Shown one piece after another: positions 8,401-13,834 of a stretch of 17,500 bases of DNA. The stretch's first letter is position 1, and every line of letters begins with the position of its first letter. Below the pieces are notes generated by a model, which saw only the letters and a program-made list of their open reading frames with translations, had not been told where the DNA came from and did no database searches. The position numbers and the translations under genes were made by a program. The DNA is from Symbiodinium natans (Eukaryota > Sar > Dinophyceae > Suessiales > Symbiodiniaceae): NCBI GenBank assembly GCA_905221605.1, contig CAJNDS010000946.1:743077-760576 (forward strand), written 5' to 3'.

Positions 8401-8738
8401 TTTAGGGTTTAGGGTTTTGAGGGTTCTAGGATTTTAGGGTTTTGAGGGTTTTAGGATTTTAGGGTTTTTAGGGTTTTAGGGTTTTTAGGGTTTCAGGGTT
8501 TTGAGGGTTTTGAGGGTTTTGAGGGTTTTAGGGTTTGAGGGTTTTGAGGGTTTTGAGGGTTTTCTTGGTTTGAGGGTTTTAGGGCTTTTGGGTTTTTGTT
8601 GTTTTTTTGGATTTTAGGGTCTTAAGGTGTTAGGGTTGAAGGATTTTTGGGATTTTAGGGTTTTAGGGTTGCGAGACGATGCACACCTTGGACTTGGACC
8701 CCAGTGGACCCCAACCCCCCGACGTACAGCATTCCTAG
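5351..8738 (+). CDS. Spliced gene: helical-repeat-like protein, about 10 exons (5351-5422, 5497-5603, 5879-5954, 6117-6145, 6379-6409, 6696-6870, 7727-7781, 8129-8168, 8312-8339, 8676-8738)
   Basis: Ten coding islands on the + strand can be joined to about 220 residues ending at TAG. The first six junctions match exactly in phase with GT donors and AG acceptors. Later junctions are weaker and one needs a GA donor. Amphipathic, Leu/Ala-rich helices in exons 2, 3 and 6 resemble HEAT or armadillo-type helical repeats, but no family motif is recognised. The start codon is not identified; the first called exon may be internal. Introns range from 74 to about 860 nt and most contain TTTAGGG or CCCTAAA arrays. 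The gene follows the coiled-coil gene on the same strand after about 600 nt, consistent with unidirectional gene order. Confidence 0.55.
5497..5603 (+). CDS. Helical-repeat-like gene, exon 2
   Basis: The exon follows CTCTCCCTCAG and starts FDKNSKKHSTLAPL, continuing with an amphipathic stretch LATLCGLLVRFPELVLGRIS. It leaves phase 2 at CT|GTAGCT, and the codon is completed to CTC by the next exon. In the unspliced frame a TAG follows immediately. Codon content and phase agreement make this one of the best exons in the window. Confidence 0.68.
5604..5878 (+). repeat. Intron with TTTAGGG 5' part and CCCTAAA 3' part
   Basis: This 275-nt intron begins GTAGCTGGGCTTAGGGTTTAG, carries TTTAGGG-like units to about 5660, and has CCCTAAA-like units at 5791-5845 before GGTGCAG. 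The 5700-5785 middle is non-repetitive and has a clean minus-strand frame, but no exon is called. It is a good example of inverted telomere-like repeats at the two ends of one intron. Confidence 0.6.
5879..5954 (+). CDS. Helical-repeat-like gene, exon 3
   Basis: One base completes the codon split from exon 2, then 25 codons read EPLEEESLLAEGFCEPPLKS and onward to ILRLA. The donor GCG|GTTCGG leaves phase 0. The island sits between CCCTAAA and TTTAGGG-like sequence. Confidence 0.66.
5955..6116 (+). repeat. Intron dominated by a CCCTAAA array
   Basis: After a short GTTCGGGGTTTTAGGG start, near-perfect CCCTAAA units fill 5973-6098, more than ten consecutive copies. The acceptor is GGGCAG. The total is 162 nt. 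Confidence 0.65.
6117..6145 (+). CDS. Helical-repeat-like gene, exon 4 (29 nt)
   Basis: The exon reads PKSGLVVFH plus two bases (CG) before the donor GTAGAGG. It joins exon 3 in phase 0 and leaves phase 2, matched by the next exon. An alternative acceptor six bases upstream changes the reading by two codons in the same frame. The small size lowers confidence. Confidence 0.5.
6146..6378 (+). repeat. Intron with TTTAGGG array at its 5' end
   Basis: TTTAGGG, TTTGGGG and TTGAGGG units run from about 6150 to 6262, followed by about 110 nt of unique sequence ending TTTTGAG. There is no CCCTAAA array at the 3' end, so the inverted arrangement is not universal. Confidence 0.55.
6379..6409 (+). CDS. 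Helical-repeat-like gene, exon 5 (31 nt)
   Basis: One base completes CGA with exon 4, then TDHVGPQDRQ leads to the donor CAG|GTTAGG in phase 0. Exon 6 also starts in phase 0. The acceptor TTTTGAG is weak. The stretch GAGAACTGACCAT also occurs near 8141-8154 in the exon called there; that may be chance. Confidence 0.45.
6410..6695 (+). repeat. Intron with TTTAGGG patches at both ends
   Basis: TTTAGGG units at 6412-6446 and TTTAGGG/TTTCGGG units at 6580-6665 flank unique sequence. The acceptor region is CCTATTACCCAAACAG. Confidence 0.5.
6696..6870 (+). CDS. Helical-repeat-like gene, exon 6 (largest, 175 nt)
   Basis: Fifty-eight codons run from GCG after CCCAAACAG to AGC, plus one base before the donor G|GTTCGG. 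The exon starts AAMISRIAHILSEAADSKEV, an amphipathic helix, followed by a Pro-rich linker, a Cys-x-Cys pair near residue 32, and a basic end reading RLRRQLS. TTTAGGG repeats start five bases after the donor. The frame is clean over its whole length. Confidence 0.68.
7149..7241 (+). CDS. Possible exon, strand uncertain
   Basis: On the + strand, after AAGGCAG, 30 codons end at TGA with the sequence LGKRGDKNPEKLVLELKKGL in the middle. On the - strand a 27-codon frame beginning MEQNQALFQFKNQLF is equally open. The + reading does not fit the phase of exons 6 and 7 and would be skipped in that transcript. It may be an alternative 3' end, a separate short exon or chance. Confidence 0.25.
   Translation, partial: VLSSGRLGKRGDKNPEKLVLELKKGLILFH
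7557..7660. repeat. Foldback element, copy B
   Basis: CCTTTTTTGTGGTTC at 7581-7595 pairs with GAACCCAAAAAAG at 7617-7629 around the loop core TTCTCTTATAAAGTAG. CCCAGT near 7563 and ACTGGG near 7653 form an outer stem. It aligns with the copy at 2955-3037. The outermost pair of the long stem is C-G here and G-C in copy A, so stem pairing is kept although bases differ. Confidence 0.6.
7727..7781 (+). CDS. Helical-repeat-like gene, exon 7
   Basis: Two bases (AT) complete GAT with the G left by exon 6, then AARALGAMSDVGSPVAR follows. A GT donor at 7782 leaves phase 2; a GA donor at 7778 leaves phase 1 and fits exon 8 better. An in-frame TAG follows at 7786 if unspliced. Ala-rich helix content matches the preceding exon. 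Confidence 0.55.
8129..8168 (+). CDS. Helical-repeat-like gene, candidate exon 8
   Basis: After CCCGACTAG, two bases and then TTIERTDHLVAS lead to the donor AAG|GTGATC in phase 2. It joins exon 7 only if that exon ends at its GA donor. An alternative acceptor 14 bases downstream (ATTGAG) would allow the GT donor and a different frame. It lies between two CCCTAAA patches instead of the usual CCCTAAA-exon-TTTAGGG order. Confidence 0.35.
8180..8262. repeat. Near-perfect CCCTAAA array
   Basis: About eleven consecutive CCCTAAA units are seen with little variation, inside the proposed intron 8169-8311. Confidence 0.85.
8312..8339 (+). CDS. Helical-repeat-like gene, candidate exon 9 (28 nt)
   Basis: After GGCTGCAG, one base and then VRDGVSESA lead to a GA donor (GCG|GATTTTAGGG). 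Phases match exon 8 and exon 10, but the exon is so short that chance is possible. Confidence 0.3.
8340..8675. repeat. TTTTAGGG / TTTTGAGGG variant array
   Basis: The interval is built mostly of 8- and 9-base variants, TTTTAGGG and TTTTGAGGG, rather than the 7-base unit that dominates elsewhere. It extends nearly without a break for more than 300 bp. Confidence 0.8.
8676..8738 (+). CDS. Candidate terminal exon, stop TAG
   Basis: After TTGCGAG, 20 codons read TMHTLDLDPSGPQPPDVQHS and end at TAG (8736-8738). Entry phase 0 fits exon 9. A GT donor after PPD (8724) would allow splicing further downstream, for example to 9012. Acid and Pro-rich composition suits a disordered tail. Confidence 0.3.
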   Translation, partial: TMHTLDLDPSGPQPPDVQHS

Positions 8739-9011
8739 GGCCCGGAGTAGGCCCTCATTCCCCTTTTTGTACGGCCCACGGCCGCAAAGGGCACCCTTCT
8801 TATTCCTAGGTTACTCTTGGGTCTCCGGAGGTCCCATTAAGATGCATATATGCTCACACTCTCTCAACTGTTCTCAGGTGTGGATTCGAGCTTAGGATCC
8901 TAAACCCTAAACACTAAACCCTAAACCCTAAACCTTAAACCCTAAACCCTAAACCCTAAACCCCAATCCCTAAACCCTAAAAACCCTAAACCAAAACCCT
9001 CAACCCTCAAG
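8739..9011. other. Unique sequence with a weak foldback, then CCCTAAA array
   Basis: The 8740-8820 part shares short motifs with foldback copies A and B (CCCTTTTTGT, a GCAAAGGG arm, and a GGTTACT...TGGG end) and may be a third, decayed copy. CTCTCTCAACTGTTCTCAG at 8859-8877 is the most pyrimidine-rich AG acceptor-like site in the region, with only six codons before a TAG after it. CCCTAAA units fill 8898-9000. Confidence 0.35.
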
Positions 9012-9083
9012 CCGTACAAACCCAAGGCCGAAGCCCAAGCTTTTTGGGCTTGGGGGTTTGAAAGCCCCCGAGCCCTCCTCCTG
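9012..9083 (+). CDS. Possible exon upstream of the hinge fragment
   Basis: Between CCCTCAAG and CTG|GTTTAGGG, 24 codons read PYKPKAEAQAFWAWGFESPR and then ALLL, phase 0 at both ends. The following intron would be only 40 nt. It does not resemble the conserved start of an SMC hinge. A hairpin (AAGCCCAAGC with GGGCTTGGGG) overlaps it, so it may not be coding. Confidence 0.25.
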
Positions 9084-9123
9084 GTTTAGGGTTTGGGGTT
9101 TAGGGTTTATGGTTTAGGGCTAG

Positions 9124-9570
9124 ACATCTGTAAAGGCCTTCGTGGTGAAGGACGCCGCCGCCGCGCGGAGGTGCGTGCAGCACCTCAAGGAGTGTCGTGG
9201 GTCGTGGTTTCGGGAGCCTTTAAGCACACCACTAGGATTCCCGTGGTCACAGGAAGCTGTGCAGGGTTTAGGGTTTAGGCTTTCGGGTTTGGGGTTTAGG
9301 GTGTGTTCCCCCCTCAAAAAACCCGTAGCTCGAATGCCGAGACCCCTAAACCCTAAACCCTTAACCCTAAACCCTAAACCGCGCAGGAGTCGCGCATCGC
9401 CGCCGAGACCTTCTTGCCCCTGGACCGCATGCAGGAAGATCGCCAGGCCCGTCAGGGTTTAGGGTTTAGGATTTAGGGTTTAGGGTTTGGGGTTAGGGTT
9501 TAGGTTTAGGGTTTAGGGTTTAGGCATGCAAGAAGACCGCCAGTCCCGTCAGCTTCTGGCTGGCTCTTAG
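9124..9570 (+). CDS. SMC hinge domain fragment, first half (exons 9124-9189, 9387-9446, 9544-9570)
   Basis: SMC proteins form the ATPase cores of cohesin and condensin, and the hinge is their dimerisation domain. Exon one reads VKAFVVKDAAAARRCVQHLK. The second continues ESRIAAETFLPLDRMQ. This matches the hinge pattern of VV-D near the start, C-x-x-x-LKE in the helix, then ETFLPLD, and the spacing suits the SMC1 (cohesin) type best. Joining AAG|GAGTGT (GA donor) to GCGCAG|GAG gives exactly the expected length between helix and strand. Neither the start of the hinge, the second hinge half, nor any Walker A, signature or Walker B motif is visible. Translation stops at TAG (9568-9570) soon after. 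It is therefore a partial or decayed copy, or a hinge-only protein; subfamily assignment is tentative. Confidence 0.62.
9190..9386 (+). repeat. Intron inside the hinge, GA-AG type
   Basis: The intron begins GAGTGTCG and ends GCGCAG. TTTAGGG units occur at 9265-9302 and CCCTAAA units at 9342-9380, so the repeats again face each other. AGGAGT occurs at both junctions. Confidence 0.55.
9427..9455 (+). repeat. 29-bp direct repeat, copy 1
   Basis: This copy starts GCATGCAGGAAGATCGCC. It matches copy 2 at 9524-9552 in 26 of 29 positions. In the reading frame two of the three differences are synonymous and the third changes Ala to Ser. TTTAGGG repeats start immediately after it. Confidence 0.85.
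9456..9523. repeat. TTTAGGG block between the two 29-bp repeats
   Basis: About nine TTTAGGG-like units, some shortened or with G/A changes, fill the whole gap between the direct repeats. Confidence 0.85.
9524..9552 (+). repeat. 29-bp direct repeat, copy 2
   Basis: This copy starts GCATGCAAGAAGACCGCC and runs into QLLAGS and a stop. Splicing from CAG|GC in copy 1 (9447) to CAG|TCC in copy 2 (9544) would restore a single uninterrupted copy in frame. Confidence 0.85.
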
Positions 9571-9581
9571 TAGGGAATGAA

Positions 9582-9685
9582 GGAATGAGGTACTCTAGAA
9601 TAGTCCCTTAAAAGGTATGTATAGGGTCCTAAAGGAATGAGGTACCCTGTATAATTCCTTAAAGGGTATATCTAGGGCCCTACTT
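9582..9685. repeat. Two diverged copies of a 52-bp tandem repeat
   Basis: Copies start GGAATGAGGTAC at 9582 and 9634. Both contain CCTTAAA followed by GGTAT and TAGGG, with roughly a quarter of positions changed. The pair directly precedes the possible first exon of the next gene. Confidence 0.7.
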
Positions 9686-9689
9686 CCAG

Positions 9690-9997
9690 AATTGTGCCAG
9701 CACAATGCGCACCGCTGAGGAGTGCAGGGACCCAAAGCGGACAGATGCCTACGTCAGCGGGTTTCTCTGCTCAGCAGATCGGGCCAGGCCAAGCAGTTGC
9801 AGGAACACCAAACCCACAAGCCGTGGCCGGGTCAAGCCCCCTCTACAATGAGCCAGCCTCCTGCGATGTGCCCCCAGGGGCAGATGTCGTCGGGAGCCCG
9901 TATCGACGCCGTGGCATCTGTCGGAGCTGCCAATGGGCTGGTTCCACACCCTCATTTCCTACTAAGAACCAGGGGGGCTTTTGGCACCGCTGTTTAG
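9690..9997 (+). CDS. Small Pro/Gly-rich protein gene, first exon (maximal extent)
   Basis: The open frame runs from the AG at 9689 to the donor TTA G|GTTTGAAG. The ATG at 9745-9747 is preferred as start if this is the first exon. If translation enters from an upstream exon, one extra base in phase 2 is required. Confidence 0.5.
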
Positions 9998-10476
9998 GTT
10001 TGAAGGGGCCCTTTGGGTAAAAAGGGGACCCCAATGTAGTGAGCTGCTGGGGTTTCGGGTTTGGGGTTGCACTGCCGATATCGAACCCCCCTTGAAGCCC
10101 TATACTTAAGTTGCCGGAAGCAAGGGTGTCCTGCTTGGGTTTAGGGTTTAGGGTTTAGGGTTTAGGGTTCAGGGTTCACGGTTCACGGTTTAGGGTTCAG
10201 GGTTTAGGGTTTAGGGGTTAGGGGGGGGGGGGGGGGGGGTGATGTAGGGTTTTGGGCGCAGGGTTCGTTATTATATTGTGATTCATTGTTAATGATATGA
10301 CTTTCTGATTGTTCTTATTCTTCTGCTTATTCTTTTTGGTATATACTCTTTTGTCGCTATCATGGTTGTTACTGAAAGCTCTGCCCCCAGGCTTTGCTCC
10401 GGGTGGTGGAAGTCGCAATGGTTGTGCAGCCTTGATCGCATTCCCCGCTCGAGACCCTAGAGCCTTCAAGCTCTAG
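9745..10476 (+). CDS. Two-exon gene: small Pro/Gly/Gln-rich protein (exons 9745-9997, 10391-10476)
   Basis: From the first in-frame ATG the joined product is about 112 residues. It starts MPTSAGFSAQQIGPGQAVAG, a low-complexity Pro/Gly/Gln/Ala region, then has a Cys-rich part with C-x-x-C (ICRSCQ) and H-x-C (WHRC) that could bind a metal ion. The second exon encodes FAPGGGSRNGCAALIAFPAR and ends at TAG. The split glycine codon (G|GC) is restored exactly at the GT-AG junction. The frame is open upstream of the ATG to an AG at 9688-9689, which may be an ordinary acceptor or a trans-splicing site. All three frames are partly open in exon one, so its identity rests on the match to exon two. No family is recognised. 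Confidence 0.5.
9998..10390 (+). repeat. Intron with TTTAGGG units and poly-G run
   Basis: GTTTGAAGG starts the intron. TTTAGGG and TTCAGGG units lie at 10138-10218, ending in a run of 19 G at 10221-10239. An AT-rich stretch at 10262-10370 precedes the acceptor CTGCCCCCAG. Confidence 0.55.
10391..10476 (+). CDS. Small Pro/Gly-rich protein gene, terminal exon
   Basis: Two bases complete a glycine codon, then 27 codons end at TAG (10474-10476). The end reads FPARDPRAFKL. Confidence 0.55.
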
Positions 10477-10895
10477 TTTGGGGTTTAGGCTTTTAGGGTT
10501 TAGGGGCCCGAGATCCGAGATAAAGCCTAAACCCTAAACCCTAAACCCTGACTTGTTTCAAATGAAGTGGCAGAAGGCCTACATACCTGCGCGATAGAAG
10601 CCCTAAGCCCTAAGCCTACGCCCCAAACCTTTAAGCCCACAAGGCCGAACCCTAAACCCCCTAAACCCCTAAAGCCCCTAAACCCCCCTAAAGCCCCTAA
10701 ACCCCCTCAACCTCTAAACCTTGAAACCCCAAACCCTAAACCTGAGGATCCTACACCCCCGAAACCCCTAAACCCTGAACCTCCTGAACCCTAGACCCCA
10801 GAACCCCTAAACCCTAAACCCCAAACCCCAAACCCCAAACGCTAAACACTAAACCCTAACCGCCTGGACCCTTGAGCCGCCCGACGTCGTAACAG
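10477..10895. repeat. Degenerate CCCTAAA / CCCCTAAA arrays
   Basis: CCCTAAA-type units with many insertions cover 10530-10555 and 10600-10860. The long Pro/Lys open frame across 10567-10794 is a by-product of the repeat. No exon is called. Confidence 0.6.
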
Positions 10896-10967
10896 GTGAC
10901 CTCCCTCAGCTCGCTGACCGAGAGGCACCCGGGCAGGCGCTTAGCCACGCCCTGACCTCGGCAGATG
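10896..10967. CDS. Candidate exon, strand ambiguous
   Basis: On the + strand, after GTAACAG, the frame reads DLPQLADREAPGQALSHALT and onward to a GC donor. On the - strand the island and its flanks read GVAKRLPGCLSVSELRE with AG upstream and GT downstream. The minus reading has the more protein-like composition. The island is flanked by CCCTAAA on the left and TTTAGGG on the right, as are other exons here. Confidence 0.3.
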
Positions 10968-11040
10968 GCTTTGGGGTTTAGGGTTTAGGGTTTAGGGGTT
11001 TTTGGTTTAGCGTTTAGGGTGTAGGGGTTTCGTTGTCAAG

Positions 11041-11077
11041 TCTCACGAGGGCTTCCAAGAACAGTTGGGCGCCGCGG
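11041..11077 (+). CDS. Candidate short exon
   Basis: After GTTGTCAAG, SHEGFQEQLGAA is followed by the GC donor G|GCTTTAGG. It joins in phase to 11157-11191. Confidence 0.3.
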
Positions 11078-11156
11078 GCTTTAGGATTTGCTTTTGGTTT
11101 AGGGTTTCAGGTTTCGGGTTTAGGGCTTGGGGTTTAGGGAGCAACTTTCCGTGCAG

Positions 11157-11191
11157 CCGAACTCCCAGATCTTGGCTCTCGCAACTCCTAA
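11157..11191 (+). CDS. Candidate short terminal exon
   Basis: After CCGTGCAG, two bases complete an Ala codon from 11041-11077, then ELPDLGSRNS ends at TAA. The stop lies at the edge of a CCTAAG repeat, so the end may be fortuitous. Confidence 0.25.
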
Positions 11192-11948
11192 GCCCTAAGC
11201 CCTGAAGCTTAAAGCCGAAACCCTATGAACCCTAAACCCTAACCTTAAACCCTAAACCCTGTACCCTAAACCCTAAACCCTAAACCCTAAACAGGTTTGG
11301 GTTCCTAGGCATTTGACTTCGAACAGGTTTGGGTTGGGTTTTGGGGCTCACGAGATCTAGCTCCTTAGGGCGTAGCAGGCTGGGGTTTGAGGGCACCCAA
11401 GAGTTCCAGAAGCCCCCCTAAACCCTGAACCCTATACCCTATACCCTATACCTTAAACCCTAAACCCTAAACCCTAAACCCTAAACCCCATGAATCCTAA
11501 ACCCTAAACCCTATAACCCTGAACTCTATGAACCCTAAACCCTATAAACCCTAAAAAACCTAAAGCCGAAACCTACGAACCCGAAACCCTAATTCCGAAG
11601 ACCTACGAACCCTAAGACCTGAACCCTAAACCCGAGGAACCCTAAAACCCTAAACCCTGAACCCTATGAATCCTATGAACCTTAGAACCCTAGGCTCTAA
11701 ACGCTAAACCCTATTGACCCAAAAGCCTAGACCCTATGAGCCCTAAGCCCTGAGCGCTGAACCCTAGAAACCCTATGAGCCCTGAGCCCTACACCCTAAG
11801 CCTCATGAACCCTAAGCCTTGAACCCTGAACCCTAGAAACCCCAAACCCGAAACCCTATAGACCCTAAACCCTAAGCCCAATCCCATAAGCCCCAAGCCC
11901 TAGAAACCCCATGAACCCTAAGCCCTAAACCCTAAACCCTAAACCCGA
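11192..11948. repeat. Long degenerate CCCTAAA-type array
   Basis: About 750 bp of CCCTAAA-derived units is seen with many variants: CCCTATA, CCCTATGAA, CCCTAAG, CCCTGAA. A short unique break lies at 11293-11410, containing AACAGGTTTGGGTT twice. The array ends in clean CCCTAAA units directly against the purine tract. Confidence 0.8.
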
Positions 11949-12297
11949 AGGAAGAGGAGAGCAAGAGGAGAGGAAGAGGAGAGGAAGAGGAGAGGAAGAG
12001 GGAGAGGAAGTGGGAGGGGAAGAGGGAGAGGAAGAGGAAGAGCAAGAGGAAGAGAGAGGAAGAGGAGAGGCGGAGGAGGAGGAGGAAGAGGAGAGGAGCA
12101 GGAGGAGGGGAGGAGGAGAGGAAGAGGAGGAGAGGAAGAGGAGGAGAGGACGAGGAGGAGAGAAAGAGGAGGAGAGGAAGAGGAGGAGAGGAAGAGGAGG
12201 AGAGGAAGAGGAGGAGAGGAAGAGGAGGAGAGGAAGAGGAGGAGAGGAAGAGGAGGGAAGGAAGGAAGAGGAGTCGATGAGGAGACGAAGAGGAGAA
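11949..12297. repeat. Purine-rich (GAGGA) minisatellite
   Basis: About 350 bp is almost purely A and G on the + strand. The left part repeats an 11-base unit (GAAGAGGAGAG); the right part from about 12120 repeats a 14-base unit (GAAGAGGAGGAGAG). All frames are open (Glu/Arg/Gly on +, Ser/Leu/Pro on -), which explains several long but meaningless reading frames. Mirror symmetry gives potential for triplex DNA. Confidence 0.85.
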
Positions 12298-12712
12298 AAA
12301 TCTCGTCCAAGCCAGCCCCTCACATACGAATGCCATTTCACACTCCCTTGCCGGAAGCGGTGACTCAGAATTTCACAAGAAAGCACCGCAGCCACAGCTT
12401 CAAGCAGCAAAGCCAGCCCAATCAGACGTAAGGCTCTAAACAGATCACAGGTTCTTGAGCTAAAGGACAAGGCTTAGTTGAAGCAGACAGTCAATTCAAC
12501 GATCCGGCGACACAGAATAATGGCCGGCGCCACAACCTCAGCATTGTCATTTCAAACCCTACACACACGATTGACATGACGAAAGGTGCTCGTGGCGACC
12601 TCGTCCACATCTTGCGTCTCTACACCGACCTACCAGGATGCACCACGACACAGCGCTAACTCCCTTTCTCGCCTTTATATGAAGCGAAGCCTCGGCGGCG
12701 CGGGAGCTCTGA
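12298..12712. other. Unique sequence free of telomere-like repeats
   Basis: This is non-repetitive sequence between the purine tract and the first long open stretch. A consensus-like donor AATCAGAC|GTAAGG near 12430 follows an open stretch reading KHRSHSFKQQSQPNQ, which may be an exon. Nothing else is called. Confidence 0.3.
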
Positions 12713-13219
12713 AAGCAGACGACCGCTTGGAGCTCGTCGACCATCCTTTGCGTGTGGAGGCACGTTCTCAACTCTGCGTTAAGACACCGCTGTGTGCCGC
12801 AAAACTATGTCGAACACACGCCCGCAATACCGCGGACATCATTGCCTGCCACATCCTTCAGGCCAGATGCTCACATTCAAACCACAACCACCTCGCCTGC
12901 TTGCCGGTTCTCACAAACGGCACACCGCGAAAGAAGCTCAAAGAGCTGCCAACAGAAGTCCTGGTACTCGTCCAAGTCGGTATCCCAGTCTCAGGTCCAC
13001 AGTCAAGAGCTTGTCTTTAGAAAAGTTGAAGAGTCAACCAAGGCGACACCCGTAGAAGCTGCCGTAGAAGAGCAGCTCTGCAATGCTCTTGCAAAGCAGG
13101 CCAGAATCACACTATCAGTTCAACGTAACTTTCAAGACGCTCTGCTGCAGGGTCAAAACTCGAAAAGGACCTCATCCTCGACAGGTTCCCGTACCGCACA
13201 AATTGCTCTCGCGAGTTAA
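12713..13219 (+). CDS. Open coding stretch, hypothetical protein part 1
   Basis: One frame is open for 168 codons. Its C-terminal third reads like a genuine helical protein, for example EESTKATPVEAAVEEQLCNA and further VQRNFQDALLQ, then a Ser/Thr-rich tail ending at TAA (13217-13219). The first part is rich in Ser, Thr and His and is less convincing. No ATG opens the frame, so this would be an internal or terminal exon. No family recognised. Minus-strand frames also exist here, so the strand is likely but not certain. Confidence 0.35.
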   Translation, partial: KQTTAWSSSTILCVWRHVLNSALRHRCVPQNYVEHTPAIPRTSLPATSFRPDAHIQTTTTSPACRFSQTAHRERSSKSCQQKSWYSSKSVSQSQVHSQELVFRKVEESTKATPVEAAVEEQLCNALAKQARITLSVQRNFQDALLQGQNSKRTSSSTGSRTAQIALAS

Positions 13220-13441
13220 GCAACATGGTCGGAGTCAGAATATACCCTGCCAGCAAATGTCTTCCACAGTGAAGGTGTGTTTCGAAATGAGAGTTGACAA
13301 GACCAAGAGACAAAAGCGTATCAGCCTAACAAGCGCAAGCCGAATGATCGCGAGACTTTAGTCCTGACTTGTGATGCAACGCAGTTGACAGGACTCACAA
13401 ACTCTTTTCCGTGACTCGATCACCGCTCCAAGCGCTCCACG

Positions 13442-13621
13442 ATGGCGAAGGTCAAAGCAGCCCTCACTTGGCGTGGAGGACACCCGGCTGCCTTAGTGGA
13501 TGCCTCCACGCAGGCTGGCCGCGTCCGGATATCCTTCGGCTCAAGCGCCCGAATAAACGGGATGGTGACATACATAGACCCAACGCAAAGAAATGGTGCC
13601 ATAAGTACGCGGACACCCTGA
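13442..13621 (+). CDS. Open coding stretch, hypothetical protein part 2 (59 codons)
   Basis: An ATG at 13442 opens 59 codons to TGA at 13619. The product starts MAKVKAALTWRGGHPAALVD and ends VTYIDPTQRNGAISTRTP, with a balanced composition unlike the shadow frames. It lies in the same frame number as the stretches before and after. The same frame upstream (13220-13441) also reads like protein apart from two TGA codons. It could be an exon, a tiny protein, or part of a decayed larger gene. Confidence 0.35.
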   Translation: MAKVKAALTWRGGHPAALVDASTQAGRVRISFGSSARINGMVTYIDPTQRNGAISTRTP

Positions 13622-13696
13622 AAGGGATCGCCATCGATCTTTTCTCTGACTCAGGCGTGCGCAAAACTAAGCAAAACCCGAAATCAACGGACCAGC

Positions 13697-13767
13697 GTGT
13701 GTATATATATATAAGATATATATGTGTATATATATATATGTATGTCTATATATATATATATATATTC
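13697..13767. repeat. (TA)n microsatellite
   Basis: Interrupted TA/TATG repeats span about 70 bp. They lie between two open coding stretches and are probably intronic or intergenic. Tyr/Ile-rich frames through it are by-products. Confidence 0.85.
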
Positions 13768-13834
13768 CTGCGCAGGCGCCCGGCGTGCCAAAAGATTGCT
13801 GCCAGGCCAATGACCCAAACAAAACACGGCGCAG

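Noticed and set aside
10567-10794. Pro/Lys-rich frame of 75 codons
   Set aside because: It is a translation of CCCTAAA-type repeats in the frame that avoids stops.
11925-12470. Long reading frames on both strands (up to about 180 codons) rich in Ser/Leu/Pro or Glu/Arg/Gly
   Set aside because: They are created by the purine minisatellite, which lacks stop codons in all frames; no protein-like sequence continues outside it.
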